Assembly: GCA_947177635.1 (NCBI GenBank)
Contig: CAMWVQ010000005.1
Coordinates: 22,133 to 86,132, forward strand
DNA: 64,000 bases
Source of the DNA: an uncultured Porphyromonadaceae bacterium
GTDB lineage: Bacteria; Bacteroidota; Bacteroidia; Bacteroidales; Muribaculaceae
Reading direction: 5' to 3'
Below are positions 51,974 through 61,260 of the stretch, one piece after another (the first letter of the stretch is position 1; every line of letters starts with the position of its first letter). The notes below the pieces were generated by a model. The model saw only the letters and a list, made by a program, of their open reading frames with translations. It searched no databases and was not told where the DNA came from. The position numbers and the translations under genes were made by a program.

Positions 51974-53545
51974 ATGAAAAAATATATAAGCGCATTTGCC
52001 GTCGCCGCTGCGATGCTCTGCAGCTCCTGCTCAGACTTCCTCGACAAAGAGCCCGACTTCCTCACCCCGGAGAACTATTACAAGACTCCCGAACAGATAG
52101 AGTCGGCCCTCAACGGAGTCTACAACCGCCTTATCGACCCCAACGGCCGAATGTACAGCAAGGCCCTCTACTCCTACTTCGCCATAAGCGACGAGGCCTT
52201 CTACAAGAACATCTCCATCAACAACATCCGCGTGATGCAGTTTGACGCCGGGAGCCTCGACATAGGCCGCTTCTGGGAGGTGCTTTACGAAGGAGTCAGC
52301 CGCGCCAACTTCCTCATCGCCTACGTCGACGAGTCGACCCTCGACACCCCCGCCAAGAAGGCCCTGCTGGGTGAGGCTTATTTCCTGCGCGGCTACTACT
52401 ACTTCCTGCTGACCTCATATTTCGGGGAGGTGCCCCTGAAGCTGACTCCCACCGAGTCGCCCGACGAGAAACCCCTGCCGAAATCATCGCTGGGCGACAT
52501 CTACGCCCGCATAGTCTCAGACATGAAGACCGCCGAGGAGATGGTGCTCGACATCGAGACACTCGGCAGCAACGAGAGGGTGTCGAAGACCGCCGTGCAG
52601 GCAGTCCTGGCCCGTGTCTACCTCAAGATGGCCGGCCAGCCCCTCGGCGACACCGACCGCTACGCCGACGCGCTGACCTATGCCAACAAGGTAATCTCAT
52701 CGGGAAGCCATTCACTCAACCCCGACTACAAGCAGATTTTCATCAACCACAGCCAGGACATCAACGAGCTGCAGGAATGTATCTGGGAGGTCGGCATGTA
52801 TGGAAACAAAATCGGCACCGAAGACCTCGCCGGAAGTGTCGGTGTGGAGAACGGAATCCTCTGCCGCGACGTGAACGTGGGTTACTCAGGTGGAGCCATG
52901 CAGATTACCAAACGTCTCTACGACTCCTTCGAGGAGGGTGACCTTCGCCGCGACTGGAACATCGCCCCCTATTACTACACGACCGACGCCACCACCGGCG
53001 TGACATCCCGCACATACTACACCGACAAGCAGATCTACAACCGCAATCCGGGGAAATGGCGTCGCGAGTATGAGACCGGCGAGAAGGCCCAGTCATACAA
53101 CTCCACCAACTTCCCCATCATGCGATACAGCGATGTGCTGCTGATGAAGGCCGAGGCCATCAACGCCGTAAAGCACGGGCCCGACGCCGAGGCCTACGAG
53201 GCGCTAAACCAGGTGCGCCGCCGTGGCTGGGGTCTCGACCCCTCCATCCCCTCGGCCGAGTGTGACCTCGACAACCTCGGCGGCGAGGAGGAATTCCTGG
53301 AGGCAATCCGCCAGGAGCGTTTCAGGGAGTTCTGCTTCGAAGGACAGCGCAAGCTCGACCTCATCAGGTGGGGCATCTACGTTTCGACAATGAACGACTA
53401 CGGGCGTGAGGCAGCCGCCGACGGCGGGTCATTCTCATACGCCGGCAACTCGGGCAAGAATGTCACCGAACGCAATGTGGTCTTCCCCATTCCCAACACA
53501 GAGCTTACCGTAAACAAATACATGACCCAGAACCCGGGTTGGTAA
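51974..53545 (+). CDS. SusD/RagB family surface glycan-binding lipoprotein
   Basis: 523 residues. Signal ends in a Cys (MLCSSCSDFLDKEPD, Cys19), so it is a lipoprotein. SusD helical TPR fold with SLDIGRFWEVLYEGVSRANF, LGEAYFLRGYYYFLLTSYFG and RQERFREFCFEGQRKLDLIR, all typical. It forms the lid of the SusC transporter and binds oligosaccharide. It lies 15 bp after SusC and 19 bp before DUF5017. Confidence 0.97.
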   Translation: MKKYISAFAVAAAMLCSSCSDFLDKEPDFLTPENYYKTPEQIESALNGVYNRLIDPNGRMYSKALYSYFAISDEAFYKNISINNIRVMQFDAGSLDIGRFWEVLYEGVSRANFLIAYVDESTLDTPAKKALLGEAYFLRGYYYFLLTSYFGEVPLKLTPTESPDEKPLPKSSLGDIYARIVSDMKTAEEMVLDIETLGSNERVSKTAVQAVLARVYLKMAGQPLGDTDRYADALTYANKVISSGSHSLNPDYKQIFINHSQDINELQECIWEVGMYGNKIGTEDLAGSVGVENGILCRDVNVGYSGGAMQITKRLYDSFEEGDLRRDWNIAPYYYTTDATTGVTSRTYYTDKQIYNRNPGKWRREYETGEKAQSYNSTNFPIMRYSDVLLMKAEAINAVKHGPDAEAYEALNQVRRRGWGLDPSIPSAECDLDNLGGEEEFLEAIRQERFREFCFEGQRKLDLIRWGIYVSTMNDYGREAAADGGSFSYAGNSGKNVTERNVVFPIPNTELTVNKYMTQNPGW

Positions 53546-53564
53546 ACTAATCCAAAAGAATACG

Positions 53565-54455
53565 ATGAAACTCAACAAAGCCATATACGCAGGTGTCCTC
53601 GGCCTGGCCCTGACCGCCTGCACCAACGAAGCCCCCGACGCGACACTCTCAGTGACCATCGACGGCAACGGCTGCAAGGCCGGGGAACCGGTACGATTCC
53701 TGCTCAGCGGCGACGCTGACAACATAGTGTTCTATTCCGGCGAACCGGGCCACGAATACAACCTGCGCGACCGCCAGTTCGCCGACAATGACCTGATGGT
53801 AGACTTCGTTTCATACACCGACCAGTCAACAGGCGTGCATCCCAACTTCCAGCTGCTTGTCAGCTGTGATTTCGATGGTGTCTACGAGCCTGACCATGTC
53901 TCCTCGGCCACCTGGATCGATGTCACCGACAAATTCGCCCTCCCGACCAAGACAGGGCTGAACACCCCCTCTGGCAGTGTCAACCTCAAGGAATATGCCG
54001 GCACCGACAATGACGCGCTCATCTATTTCGCCTTCCGTTATCACGACCTTGACGGGGAGGCGCAGCGCAACCGCTGGGTGGTGCGCAGCATCAACATCGA
54101 GAAGGTGTCGCCCGAAGGGGCCGCCACAAAGTTGGCCGACATAAAGACCGCCGGATGGCAGAATGTCATCATGTCAGGCACAGGCAAATGGACCCTCCCC
54201 GGCTCTCAGCTGCTCGCCGCCGGAAATGTCGCCACCAACGACAAGGACATGTGGGCGGTTTCCTCCGGATTCAACATCCACACCTCGGAGCCCTCGACCG
54301 GCATAGTGCTGAAGAATGTGGCCACCAACCTCCACGAATACACCTACACTTACGAGACCCCCGGCGTCTACCAGGCTGTGTTCGCCAGCTCGTCAGTCTG
54401 GTACAACAGCGAAAACGCATCGACTACGACCATCACCGTGACCGTGACCGAATGA
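53565..54455 (+). CDS. DUF5017-type surface lipoprotein (SusE-position)
   Basis: 296 residues with lipobox LTAC (Cys19). A tell-tale NIVFYSGEPGHEYNLRDRQF segment is the DUF5017 hallmark. The body is beta-rich (WAVSSGFNIHTSEPSTGIVL, YTYTYETPGVYQAVFASSSV). Genes in this spot after SusD often encode surface glycan-binding proteins, so it probably helps capture substrate. Spacing is 7 bp to the next gene, indicating one operon. Confidence 0.88.
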   Translation: MKLNKAIYAGVLGLALTACTNEAPDATLSVTIDGNGCKAGEPVRFLLSGDADNIVFYSGEPGHEYNLRDRQFADNDLMVDFVSYTDQSTGVHPNFQLLVSCDFDGVYEPDHVSSATWIDVTDKFALPTKTGLNTPSGSVNLKEYAGTDNDALIYFAFRYHDLDGEAQRNRWVVRSINIEKVSPEGAATKLADIKTAGWQNVIMSGTGKWTLPGSQLLAAGNVATNDKDMWAVSSGFNIHTSEPSTGIVLKNVATNLHEYTYTYETPGVYQAVFASSSVWYNSENASTTTITVTVTE

Positions 54456-54462
54456 CCCTGAA

Positions 54463-56964
54463 ATGGAATCGAAGATTATCATAACATCACTGCTCATCGC
54501 CGCTGTCGCTCCCTGCTCCGCGCAGGGGGCGAAGCGGGCGCAGACTGTCGAACTGAAAAACGACAGCATCACCCTCTCCTGGAGCAAGTCATCCAAGGGA
54601 TGGGCCTTTGACGGCGTGTCTGCTTTCGGGCTGCACGCCAAGGGGGCCGCAAATCCCGGCCTGGTGATTTTCAGCCAGGAGAAGCCCTCGGCCGAGCCTA
54701 TCGCCCCTGAGGATTTCGGAGGGGCCGCAGGTTTCCCCGAAAAGCAATACCGGTATGTGCTTCCGTCCTGGATGGAGGCAACCGGGGCCGTGGCCCTCAA
54801 CCGTGCCGGGGAGGCATTCCCCGTCACGCCGTCACGGATTGCCAAGGGGAACGACGGCTCACTGACGATGAGCTGCGACGGAAAGGATTTCTCCATCTCC
54901 GAGGTGTGGCGTCTTGACGGCAACGAGGTTTCGGTGAGCATGACGCTCACCGCGCTCCGCGACGGCTGGTATTCCCTCGCCACCCCCTCGGTCATAGCCG
55001 TCGGTGAGGACAATCTCGATTTCGCCCTTATCCCCGGGGTGCTACACGGCGACCGTGTCAGCGATGATTTCTCGCGGGCCTACGCCTACGGCTGGGGGGT
55101 GCCTTCGCTCCCAGTCCTGTTCCGTGAGCGCAGCACCGCCACCCTCTCTTCCATTCTCACAACGAAAAATGGCCTCACCCTGGCGGTGACCGCCGAACCC
55201 GGCACTGCCGCCGAGCCTTGGGGCACTGACTCCCGCAACACCTCCTCATGGCGGCTCGGCCTCTCGGCCATGAACCGCGACGGACAGCTCTCCCCGACCC
55301 TCTACCATCCTGTCCTCGGAGAGGATGGCTCACACCTGAAAGCCGGCGAGAAGCTCACATTCTCTTTCCGCCTGACTTTCGGCAAGGATGGCTGGTGGCC
55401 GGTTTTCAACCATGTGGCCAATGACATCTACCGTTTCGGCGAGACCCTGCCCCTGCGCCGCAACCGCCGTTCGCTTACCGACCGACTCTATGCCATCCAC
55501 CAATATGTGGTCAACGACAGCACCTCTAAATGGCACACGGTGGAGTTCGAGGGTGACACTATCGGGGCGCAGGAATACCTCGGGGGCGTCTATATGGCCA
55601 AGAAAGACGCGATGAAAAACGCCGACTATGGCGCGATGTGGATGCTCGGCTCGATGACCGGCGACTCGCTCCTGACCCGCAAGCGTCTCCCCTACGCCCT
55701 GAATTTCAAGCTCAGGCAACACAACAGCGACTCAGGCTTCATGGCCGGAGCCTCGCGCGGACAGTATTACCTGCGCGACGGCAGGCGTTTCGTCGAGGAA
55801 TGGGGCCCCTACACCGAACCGATAGCCACCACTTACTATATGCTGATGGATCTCGGCAACATCTCTCTCTTCGAGCCTGACAACGCCGAGGTGAAAAAGC
55901 TTGTCAGGAGTTCGGCCGACTGGCTCCTCAATGTCCAGAAGCCTGACGGCTCCTGGGCCGTGGCCTACGCCGACGAAGACAACTCCGAGGCGTTCACCGA
56001 CCTGAAAGATTACCGTCCGACCTTCTACGGACTGCTTATCGCCTACCGCGTGACCGGAGATGAGAAATACCTCGACGGCGCGAAACGGGGGGCAGACTGG
56101 CTGATAGAGAACGCCGTCGGGCCGCAATGGTGGCTGGGGGTATGCGGCGACACCCGCTTCGCTCCCGACTTCGCCACCGCCCAGGCGGCCGAGGCCCTAA
56201 TGGAACTCCACGAACTGACCGGGGAGAAACGTTACCTCGACGCCGCTGTCGAGACCGCCCGTTTCTACACCACTTCGGTCTACACGAACCCTATCGCCTC
56301 AACCCGCCCGCTGACCGTGAAGGGGAAGCCGATGGAGCAATGGCAGATAACGACCTCGGGACTTTCTTACGAACACGGGGGCATCATCGGCTCAACCAAC
56401 CTCCACGGCCCGATACTGCTGGCCTCACACGCGGGGATGTTCGTGAGGATGCACCGTCTGACAGGGGAGAGGATTTTCCTCGACATGGCCCGTGCGGCCG
56501 CTGTCGGCAGAGACGCGTTCGTCGATGACCAGACAGGGGTGGCCTCTTACTACTGGGCCGCGATGAACCGTGGGGCCGGCCCTTATCCCCACCACGCCTG
56601 GTGGCAGATGGGATGGATTACCGATTACCTCCTGGCCGAACTGGAACTCCGCAGCGACGGGGCCATCAGTTTTCCCGCGGGATTCATCACCCCGAAAGTC
56701 GGTCCTCACCGCACATTCGCTTTCCGCCCCGGGAGTGTCAATGGAGAACCCGCATCCCTCACGATGATTCCCGGACTCGTGTCGGTGGCTGACCCGAATG
56801 TCGAGGTCATCCTCGCCAAAAACGACAGCCATCTGTTTGTGATGCTCCTCAACGACATCGCCCAGCCCCGTGAGGTGAAAGTCGGAATCGAAGGCCACGA
56901 CGACCAGACTGTCAGCCTCGGTTCTTACGGACTTGAAACAATCAAACTACCATTGAAAAAATGA
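54463..56964 (+). CDS. Secreted helical-toroid protein (distant member of the PUL toroid group)
   Basis: 833 residues with a signal peptide (...LLIAAVAPCSAQG). N-terminal beta region about 30-320, helical-toroid region about 330-720 with repeat units YRVTGDEKYLDGAKRGADWL and HELTGEKRYLDAAVETARFY, and an end beta domain. A conserved PYPHHAWWQMGWITDYLLAE block matches the position of the HH-containing block in the two other large proteins, so it is a distant relative. No catalytic residues can be named. It overlaps the next gene by 4 bp (ATGA). Confidence 0.85.
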   Translation: MESKIIITSLLIAAVAPCSAQGAKRAQTVELKNDSITLSWSKSSKGWAFDGVSAFGLHAKGAANPGLVIFSQEKPSAEPIAPEDFGGAAGFPEKQYRYVLPSWMEATGAVALNRAGEAFPVTPSRIAKGNDGSLTMSCDGKDFSISEVWRLDGNEVSVSMTLTALRDGWYSLATPSVIAVGEDNLDFALIPGVLHGDRVSDDFSRAYAYGWGVPSLPVLFRERSTATLSSILTTKNGLTLAVTAEPGTAAEPWGTDSRNTSSWRLGLSAMNRDGQLSPTLYHPVLGEDGSHLKAGEKLTFSFRLTFGKDGWWPVFNHVANDIYRFGETLPLRRNRRSLTDRLYAIHQYVVNDSTSKWHTVEFEGDTIGAQEYLGGVYMAKKDAMKNADYGAMWMLGSMTGDSLLTRKRLPYALNFKLRQHNSDSGFMAGASRGQYYLRDGRRFVEEWGPYTEPIATTYYMLMDLGNISLFEPDNAEVKKLVRSSADWLLNVQKPDGSWAVAYADEDNSEAFTDLKDYRPTFYGLLIAYRVTGDEKYLDGAKRGADWLIENAVGPQWWLGVCGDTRFAPDFATAQAAEALMELHELTGEKRYLDAAVETARFYTTSVYTNPIASTRPLTVKGKPMEQWQITTSGLSYEHGGIIGSTNLHGPILLASHAGMFVRMHRLTGERIFLDMARAAAVGRDAFVDDQTGVASYYWAAMNRGAGPYPHHAWWQMGWITDYLLAELELRSDGAISFPAGFITPKVGPHRTFAFRPGSVNGEPASLTMIPGLVSVADPNVEVILAKNDSHLFVMLLNDIAQPREVKVGIEGHDDQTVSLGSYGLETIKLPLKK

Positions 56965-59879
56965 GAATCAGAAACATATTCCGATTACCGGCCATCGCCC
57001 TGCTCCTGCTGTGTTCGCAGGGGGGCAACTCGCAGGAGAAGCGGGTGCTTGTCACCCCTCCTCTCCCCGTGGCCGCCGACGCCGAGCGAGTGGCCTCGAT
57101 TTCAGGCAATGAGCTGCGGCTCTCATACCTCCGCTGCGGGGAGGGCGGACAAGCCCTCGCCTGCCAGATGGAAGCCAAAGTTGATGGCAAATGGCGCCCG
57201 TTCATCTCCTCGATGGAAGACAACAAGGTGTTTGTCATCACCGGGCCAGAGAAGCTGAAACGGCCGAGTTACAAGTCATATTACCCCGGCTGGAACACCG
57301 GCGACTCCATATCGACCAACCCCTACCTTAGCGGCTCGGTCTGCGAGGCGGTGCCGGTCAAGGCCCGCAACATCGACAAGAACACCATCGAGGTGGAATA
57401 TGTCACCGCCGGAGACCACACCGTGAAGGGATTCTGGACAATCTCTCCCAACGGACGAAGCGCGTCGCTCCGTCTCGACTTCACCCCCGCCAAAGCCGGA
57501 TGCTACAGTCTCGGTGTGATGGGCCTCCACGCCGCGTTGCCCTCCTCGGTGACCAATGTGCTGCTCCCCCCGATGTACCAGTACCGCCGTCTGCAGCCCA
57601 ACCCCCAGATGCTGCTGTCGGTGATGATGCCTACCCCGGTGTCGATGGTCGAGGCTGAGTCGGGCGGCCACCGTATGACCGCCTTCGTATGCGCCGACGA
57701 GAACCTTTCCCCACTCGACTGGGGCGGCGTCGACTACTCCCCCATGGGCTTCTCGATGAAGAACCACGACAACATGGTGGAGCCGGTGGCCTTCTCCCCC
57801 GTCCTGGGGATGGCAGACAGCCGCATGAAGCAGGGGCAGACCGTAAGCCGCCGCTTCGAGGTCGGACTCAGCGCCACACCCTGGAACGAGACTCTCGAGC
57901 ATGTCGCCTCCAATATCTACAATGTCCGCGACTACCGCCGCCAGGAGGAGAAATCCCTCACGGAGACGATGTTCAGCATCATCGACCTGATGCGTGACGA
58001 CGAACACGGCGGCTGGGACAAGAGCATGCGCGGCCATTACGACATCGAGGGTAAGCCGACAAAGGCCCCGACAGTGGTGCATTCCGCCCCACTGGCCATC
58101 ATCGCCGCGGCGGTAAACTCAGCAGACGAGGATTTCTACATCTCACGCGCGCTTCCCACAATCGAATACACCCTCTCCCGCAAAGGATACAGATGGAGCA
58201 CCCGCACCACTGACGAGGGATACAACAAAGACCCCGAGACCCTCCGCCTGTCGCCATTCGGCTCACAGTTCACCACCACATACTACGAGGGGCTGAACCG
58301 ACTGTTGGGGGGACGCAACCTGTGGTTGCGCGACATCGCCCTCCCCGACGGCGAACTGCGCGCCCCCAAGGGATATTCCGCCCCGATTCTCTCCTGGGTG
58401 CAGGCCCTCTACGCCTACCGCCTGACCGGTGACCCGAAATGGCTCCGCAAGGCCAAATCGACTGCCGTCCGCGACGCCCAGAAACATATCTATGACAACG
58501 GCACCAAGCCGATGCGCTACCAGGCTTTCTACAACTCCACCATCTACGCCCCCTGGTGGGATTTCATCGACCTCTACGAGACCACCGGTGACAAGCAGTT
58601 CCTCGACGCCGCCCGCTACGGGGCCGCCCACACCCTGGCCGGAATCCGCACCTGGCCCGCTGTGAAGGACTCCATCCAGACCATCCATCCCGGAGGGGTC
58701 TACGACGGAAACACCACAATGTGGTGGAAAGGCTCGGAGCAGTTCCGCCTCGGCTTCCCCCGCCAGGAGGGTGACGCCCCCGAGCACACCGTGGAGCAAT
58801 GGCGCGTCTCACCCGTCGGCCTCGGATTCGAGCAGCCTTCGACCTACTTCCTGCGCAACAAGGGGAAACTCGTGCGTCCGGTATTCATGAGTTCCTGGGC
58901 CCCCTCCCTGCTGCGTCTCAACCAGCACACCGGCCTTGACATCTTCGACACCTATGCCCGCAACGCCGTCATCGGCCGTTTCACCAACTATCCCGGCTAT
59001 TACGCCACCGGCTACACCGACCTCACCATGAGCGAGGAGTTCCCCTACAAGGGGCCGGATGTCAGCTCGATCTACTACCACCACATCCCGCCCCACCTGG
59101 CCTTCACCGCCGACTACCTCGTCAGCGAGGCAATCCAGCGCAGCGAAGGGAAAGTGAAATTCCCCTACGGAAAACAGGAGGGATTCGTATGGTTCTCAAA
59201 CCGCGTCTTCGGCGGCGAGCCTGGCACCGTCTATGACGACCCCGACGTCAGGCTTTGGCTCCGCAAAGGGCTTGTCACGAGCGATGAGCCCCGGGTAAAC
59301 TACCTGACTGCGGTCTCTGACAAATATATCTGGATTCTCCTCTGCAACGAGAGCCAGGAGCCGACCTCAGCCCCCGTAAGGCTCAGTGCCGACCTGGCGC
59401 GCCTGGCCGACACCTCCTCAGCCTCCGTGCTGAACGCCAAGGGGGGACGCAAGAAGCTCCCCGTGGTGTCAGACAGCTTCACTGTCGAGATGCAGCCCAA
59501 AGGATTCACTGCGGTCTCAATCCCCCTCACCTCGGGAGCTGTCGCCGAGTGCAAGGAGCTGCAGACCCTGCTCGGAACAGGCGACATCCCCCTGCTGAAA
59601 GATGGCCACAAGGTTGTTGACAGCGAAACCGAGGCGGGCGAAATCCACACCTTCCGCATCCGCTCCCCCTTCGGCTGGGATTCGGTCTACGGATTCTGCG
59701 AGACCCCGCCGGCCGACGGTATAAGCGTCGATGTCACCTGCGGTGACGAGAAGATGACCATCGGCGAATACCCCTACGAATGGTCTTTCCTCAAATTCCA
59801 GCCATCCGACAAGGTGAAAATCACCGTGAAAGTGAGCGACACCGAAGGAAACGTAAAAGAACATAACATAGAAATCTAA
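56961..59879 (+). CDS. Secreted helical-toroid protein, close paralogue of the 1152-residue protein
   Basis: 972 residues with a signal peptide and no sorting tail, so probably periplasmic. Compared with the larger paralogue it lacks the N-terminal binding domain. Shared blocks include PTVVHSAPLA, IHPGGVYDGNTTMWWKGSEQ, FDTYARNAVIGR, NYPGYYATGYTD and IYYHHIPPHLAF, with near-identical stretches over much of the last 400 residues. A Leu-Leu-Cys in the signal region is not a convincing lipobox. The function is unknown; two homologues in different compartments suggest the same chemistry on polymer and oligomer. Confidence 0.85.
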   Translation: MRIRNIFRLPAIALLLLCSQGGNSQEKRVLVTPPLPVAADAERVASISGNELRLSYLRCGEGGQALACQMEAKVDGKWRPFISSMEDNKVFVITGPEKLKRPSYKSYYPGWNTGDSISTNPYLSGSVCEAVPVKARNIDKNTIEVEYVTAGDHTVKGFWTISPNGRSASLRLDFTPAKAGCYSLGVMGLHAALPSSVTNVLLPPMYQYRRLQPNPQMLLSVMMPTPVSMVEAESGGHRMTAFVCADENLSPLDWGGVDYSPMGFSMKNHDNMVEPVAFSPVLGMADSRMKQGQTVSRRFEVGLSATPWNETLEHVASNIYNVRDYRRQEEKSLTETMFSIIDLMRDDEHGGWDKSMRGHYDIEGKPTKAPTVVHSAPLAIIAAAVNSADEDFYISRALPTIEYTLSRKGYRWSTRTTDEGYNKDPETLRLSPFGSQFTTTYYEGLNRLLGGRNLWLRDIALPDGELRAPKGYSAPILSWVQALYAYRLTGDPKWLRKAKSTAVRDAQKHIYDNGTKPMRYQAFYNSTIYAPWWDFIDLYETTGDKQFLDAARYGAAHTLAGIRTWPAVKDSIQTIHPGGVYDGNTTMWWKGSEQFRLGFPRQEGDAPEHTVEQWRVSPVGLGFEQPSTYFLRNKGKLVRPVFMSSWAPSLLRLNQHTGLDIFDTYARNAVIGRFTNYPGYYATGYTDLTMSEEFPYKGPDVSSIYYHHIPPHLAFTADYLVSEAIQRSEGKVKFPYGKQEGFVWFSNRVFGGEPGTVYDDPDVRLWLRKGLVTSDEPRVNYLTAVSDKYIWILLCNESQEPTSAPVRLSADLARLADTSSASVLNAKGGRKKLPVVSDSFTVEMQPKGFTAVSIPLTSGAVAECKELQTLLGTGDIPLLKDGHKVVDSETEAGEIHTFRIRSPFGWDSVYGFCETPPADGISVDVTCGDEKMTIGEYPYEWSFLKFQPSDKVKITVKVSDTEGNVKEHNIEI

Positions 59880-59891
59880 CCTGACAACGAT

Positions 59892-61070
59892 ATGAAACGT
59901 ATTTTTCTCGCCGCGTGGCTTTTCATCGCCACAGTAGCGGCTATCGCACAGACCGCCCCCGAGGCGTTCGACCAGCCCGGATGGGACGGGGTGAAAATGT
60001 ATGTACCCGCCGAAGTCTGCAAGAAACACGGCCTGTGGAAAGATGTCGAGGCCGCCCGCGACTCCCGGATGAAGAAGTTCGCCGACAAGTTCGCCACCGT
60101 AATGACAAGCGGCCATCCCAACTCCACGATTTCCTTTGGGTTTGACGGAGACATGTTCGGGCTTTACGACCTCGGAGGCCCCGAGATGGCCGAACTTGAG
60201 GTCTATGTCGATGGCCAGCTCATCCATTTCAAGCCATCGGCCGACGGAAAGGCCGACTGCCTTGAGGCAGCCCCGCTCGAAGGGCCGCGTTATCTCGACC
60301 GTCTCGCCGACGAACGCCAGCTCCAGCATGTGCTTGTGAAAGTCGCTCCCGGCAAACACCAGGTCACACTGCGCATAGCCGACACACGCGGCGAGAAGGC
60401 ATACCTCATGCTGGGCCGCATCCTTGTCCGTGGCGAGATTGCCGAGGCAAAGCCCGTCAAAGGGTTGCCCAAGATGAAGCAACAGCTCAAATGGGAGAAG
60501 AAAATCTCTGACTACATGGCCCGCGACGCCGAGCAGGCATCCCTTGATGACGCGACACTCGTGGTCGGCAGCTCATCGATAGACATGTGGAAAAGCCTTG
60601 AGACTGACTTCCCCGGCAAAAACGTCATCCGCCGAGGAGTTTCCGGCACAAAGGCCATCGACCTTTACAACTACCGCGACCTGCTCATCGCCCCCTTCAA
60701 CCCCAAGCGTATAATCATCTACGAAGGTGACAATGAAATCGGCTTCAAATGGGAAGTTGACGAGATGATGGCCGAGATGAAGAAACTCTTCTTCGAGGTG
60801 CGCCGCATGAAACCCGACGCCGAAATCTACATGGTCTCCATCAAGCCCTCCCCCGTCCGCGTCAAGAACCTGCCGAAAATCCAGAAAGTCAACCGCCTGA
60901 TAAAGGAGTTTGTCGAGAGCCAGCCCAACGCGGGGTATATCGACATCCACTCCCCCATGCTTGACGCCGAAGGGAACCCGCGTCCTGAACTTTTCCTCAA
61001 AGATGGCCTCCACCCCGCCAAGGAAGGATATGACATCTGGCGCGAGCAGTTCGGCAAGGTGATAAAGTAA
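59892..61070 (+). CDS. SGNH/GDSL-type hydrolase, likely carbohydrate esterase
   Basis: 392 residues with a signal peptide (MKRIFLAAWLFIATVAAIAQ). An N-terminal beta domain of about 180 residues precedes the SGNH domain: block I VVGSSSIDMW (nucleophile Ser about 228), block II RGVSGTKAID, block III IIIYEGDNEIGF (Asn), block V LKDGLHPAKEGYDIW (Asp/His). It probably removes acetyl or similar esters from the glycan. It is the last gene of the SusCD operon before the inverted-repeat element. Confidence 0.9.
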   Translation: MKRIFLAAWLFIATVAAIAQTAPEAFDQPGWDGVKMYVPAEVCKKHGLWKDVEAARDSRMKKFADKFATVMTSGHPNSTISFGFDGDMFGLYDLGGPEMAELEVYVDGQLIHFKPSADGKADCLEAAPLEGPRYLDRLADERQLQHVLVKVAPGKHQVTLRIADTRGEKAYLMLGRILVRGEIAEAKPVKGLPKMKQQLKWEKKISDYMARDAEQASLDDATLVVGSSSIDMWKSLETDFPGKNVIRRGVSGTKAIDLYNYRDLLIAPFNPKRIIIYEGDNEIGFKWEVDEMMAEMKKLFFEVRRMKPDAEIYMVSIKPSPVRVKNLPKIQKVNRLIKEFVESQPNAGYIDIHSPMLDAEGNPRPELFLKDGLHPAKEGYDIWREQFGKVIK

Positions 61071-61121
61071 CCCGCTTCCTGACAGAAAACAGCATCAAAC
61101 CCAACCCCATATTCCTTGAAA

Positions 61122-61240
61122 TAAGTAACTGGTCGAAATTATTTTAATGTTTGTTCGAGAAAAATCTCCTAAAAATTTTGCCGAAGAAACATTGAAATAA
61201 GATGACCGGTTAAGATAAAATAATTTTGAACAGTTACTTA
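61122..61240. repeat. 119-bp inverted-repeat element, copy B (MITE-like)
   Basis: Same element as at 20337-20456 but in opposite orientation: its first 38 bp equal the reverse complement of copy A. The arms match almost base for base, but the central ~30 bp runs the other way. Flanked by TA if the ends are taken as AGTAACTG/CAGTTACT. Its right end carries TAATTTTG (61221-61228), 32 nt before the GH3 start codon. The next 20 bp (TTTCGAACAGTTATTCATT region) look like a degenerate second copy of the end. Confidence 0.85.
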
Positions 61241-61260
61241 ATTTCGAACAGTTATTCATT

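Noticed and set aside
54463..59879. Naming the toroid proteins as a specific CAZy family
   Set aside because: The fold is suggested by repeats and layout, but no family signature or catalytic pair could be identified by reading alone.
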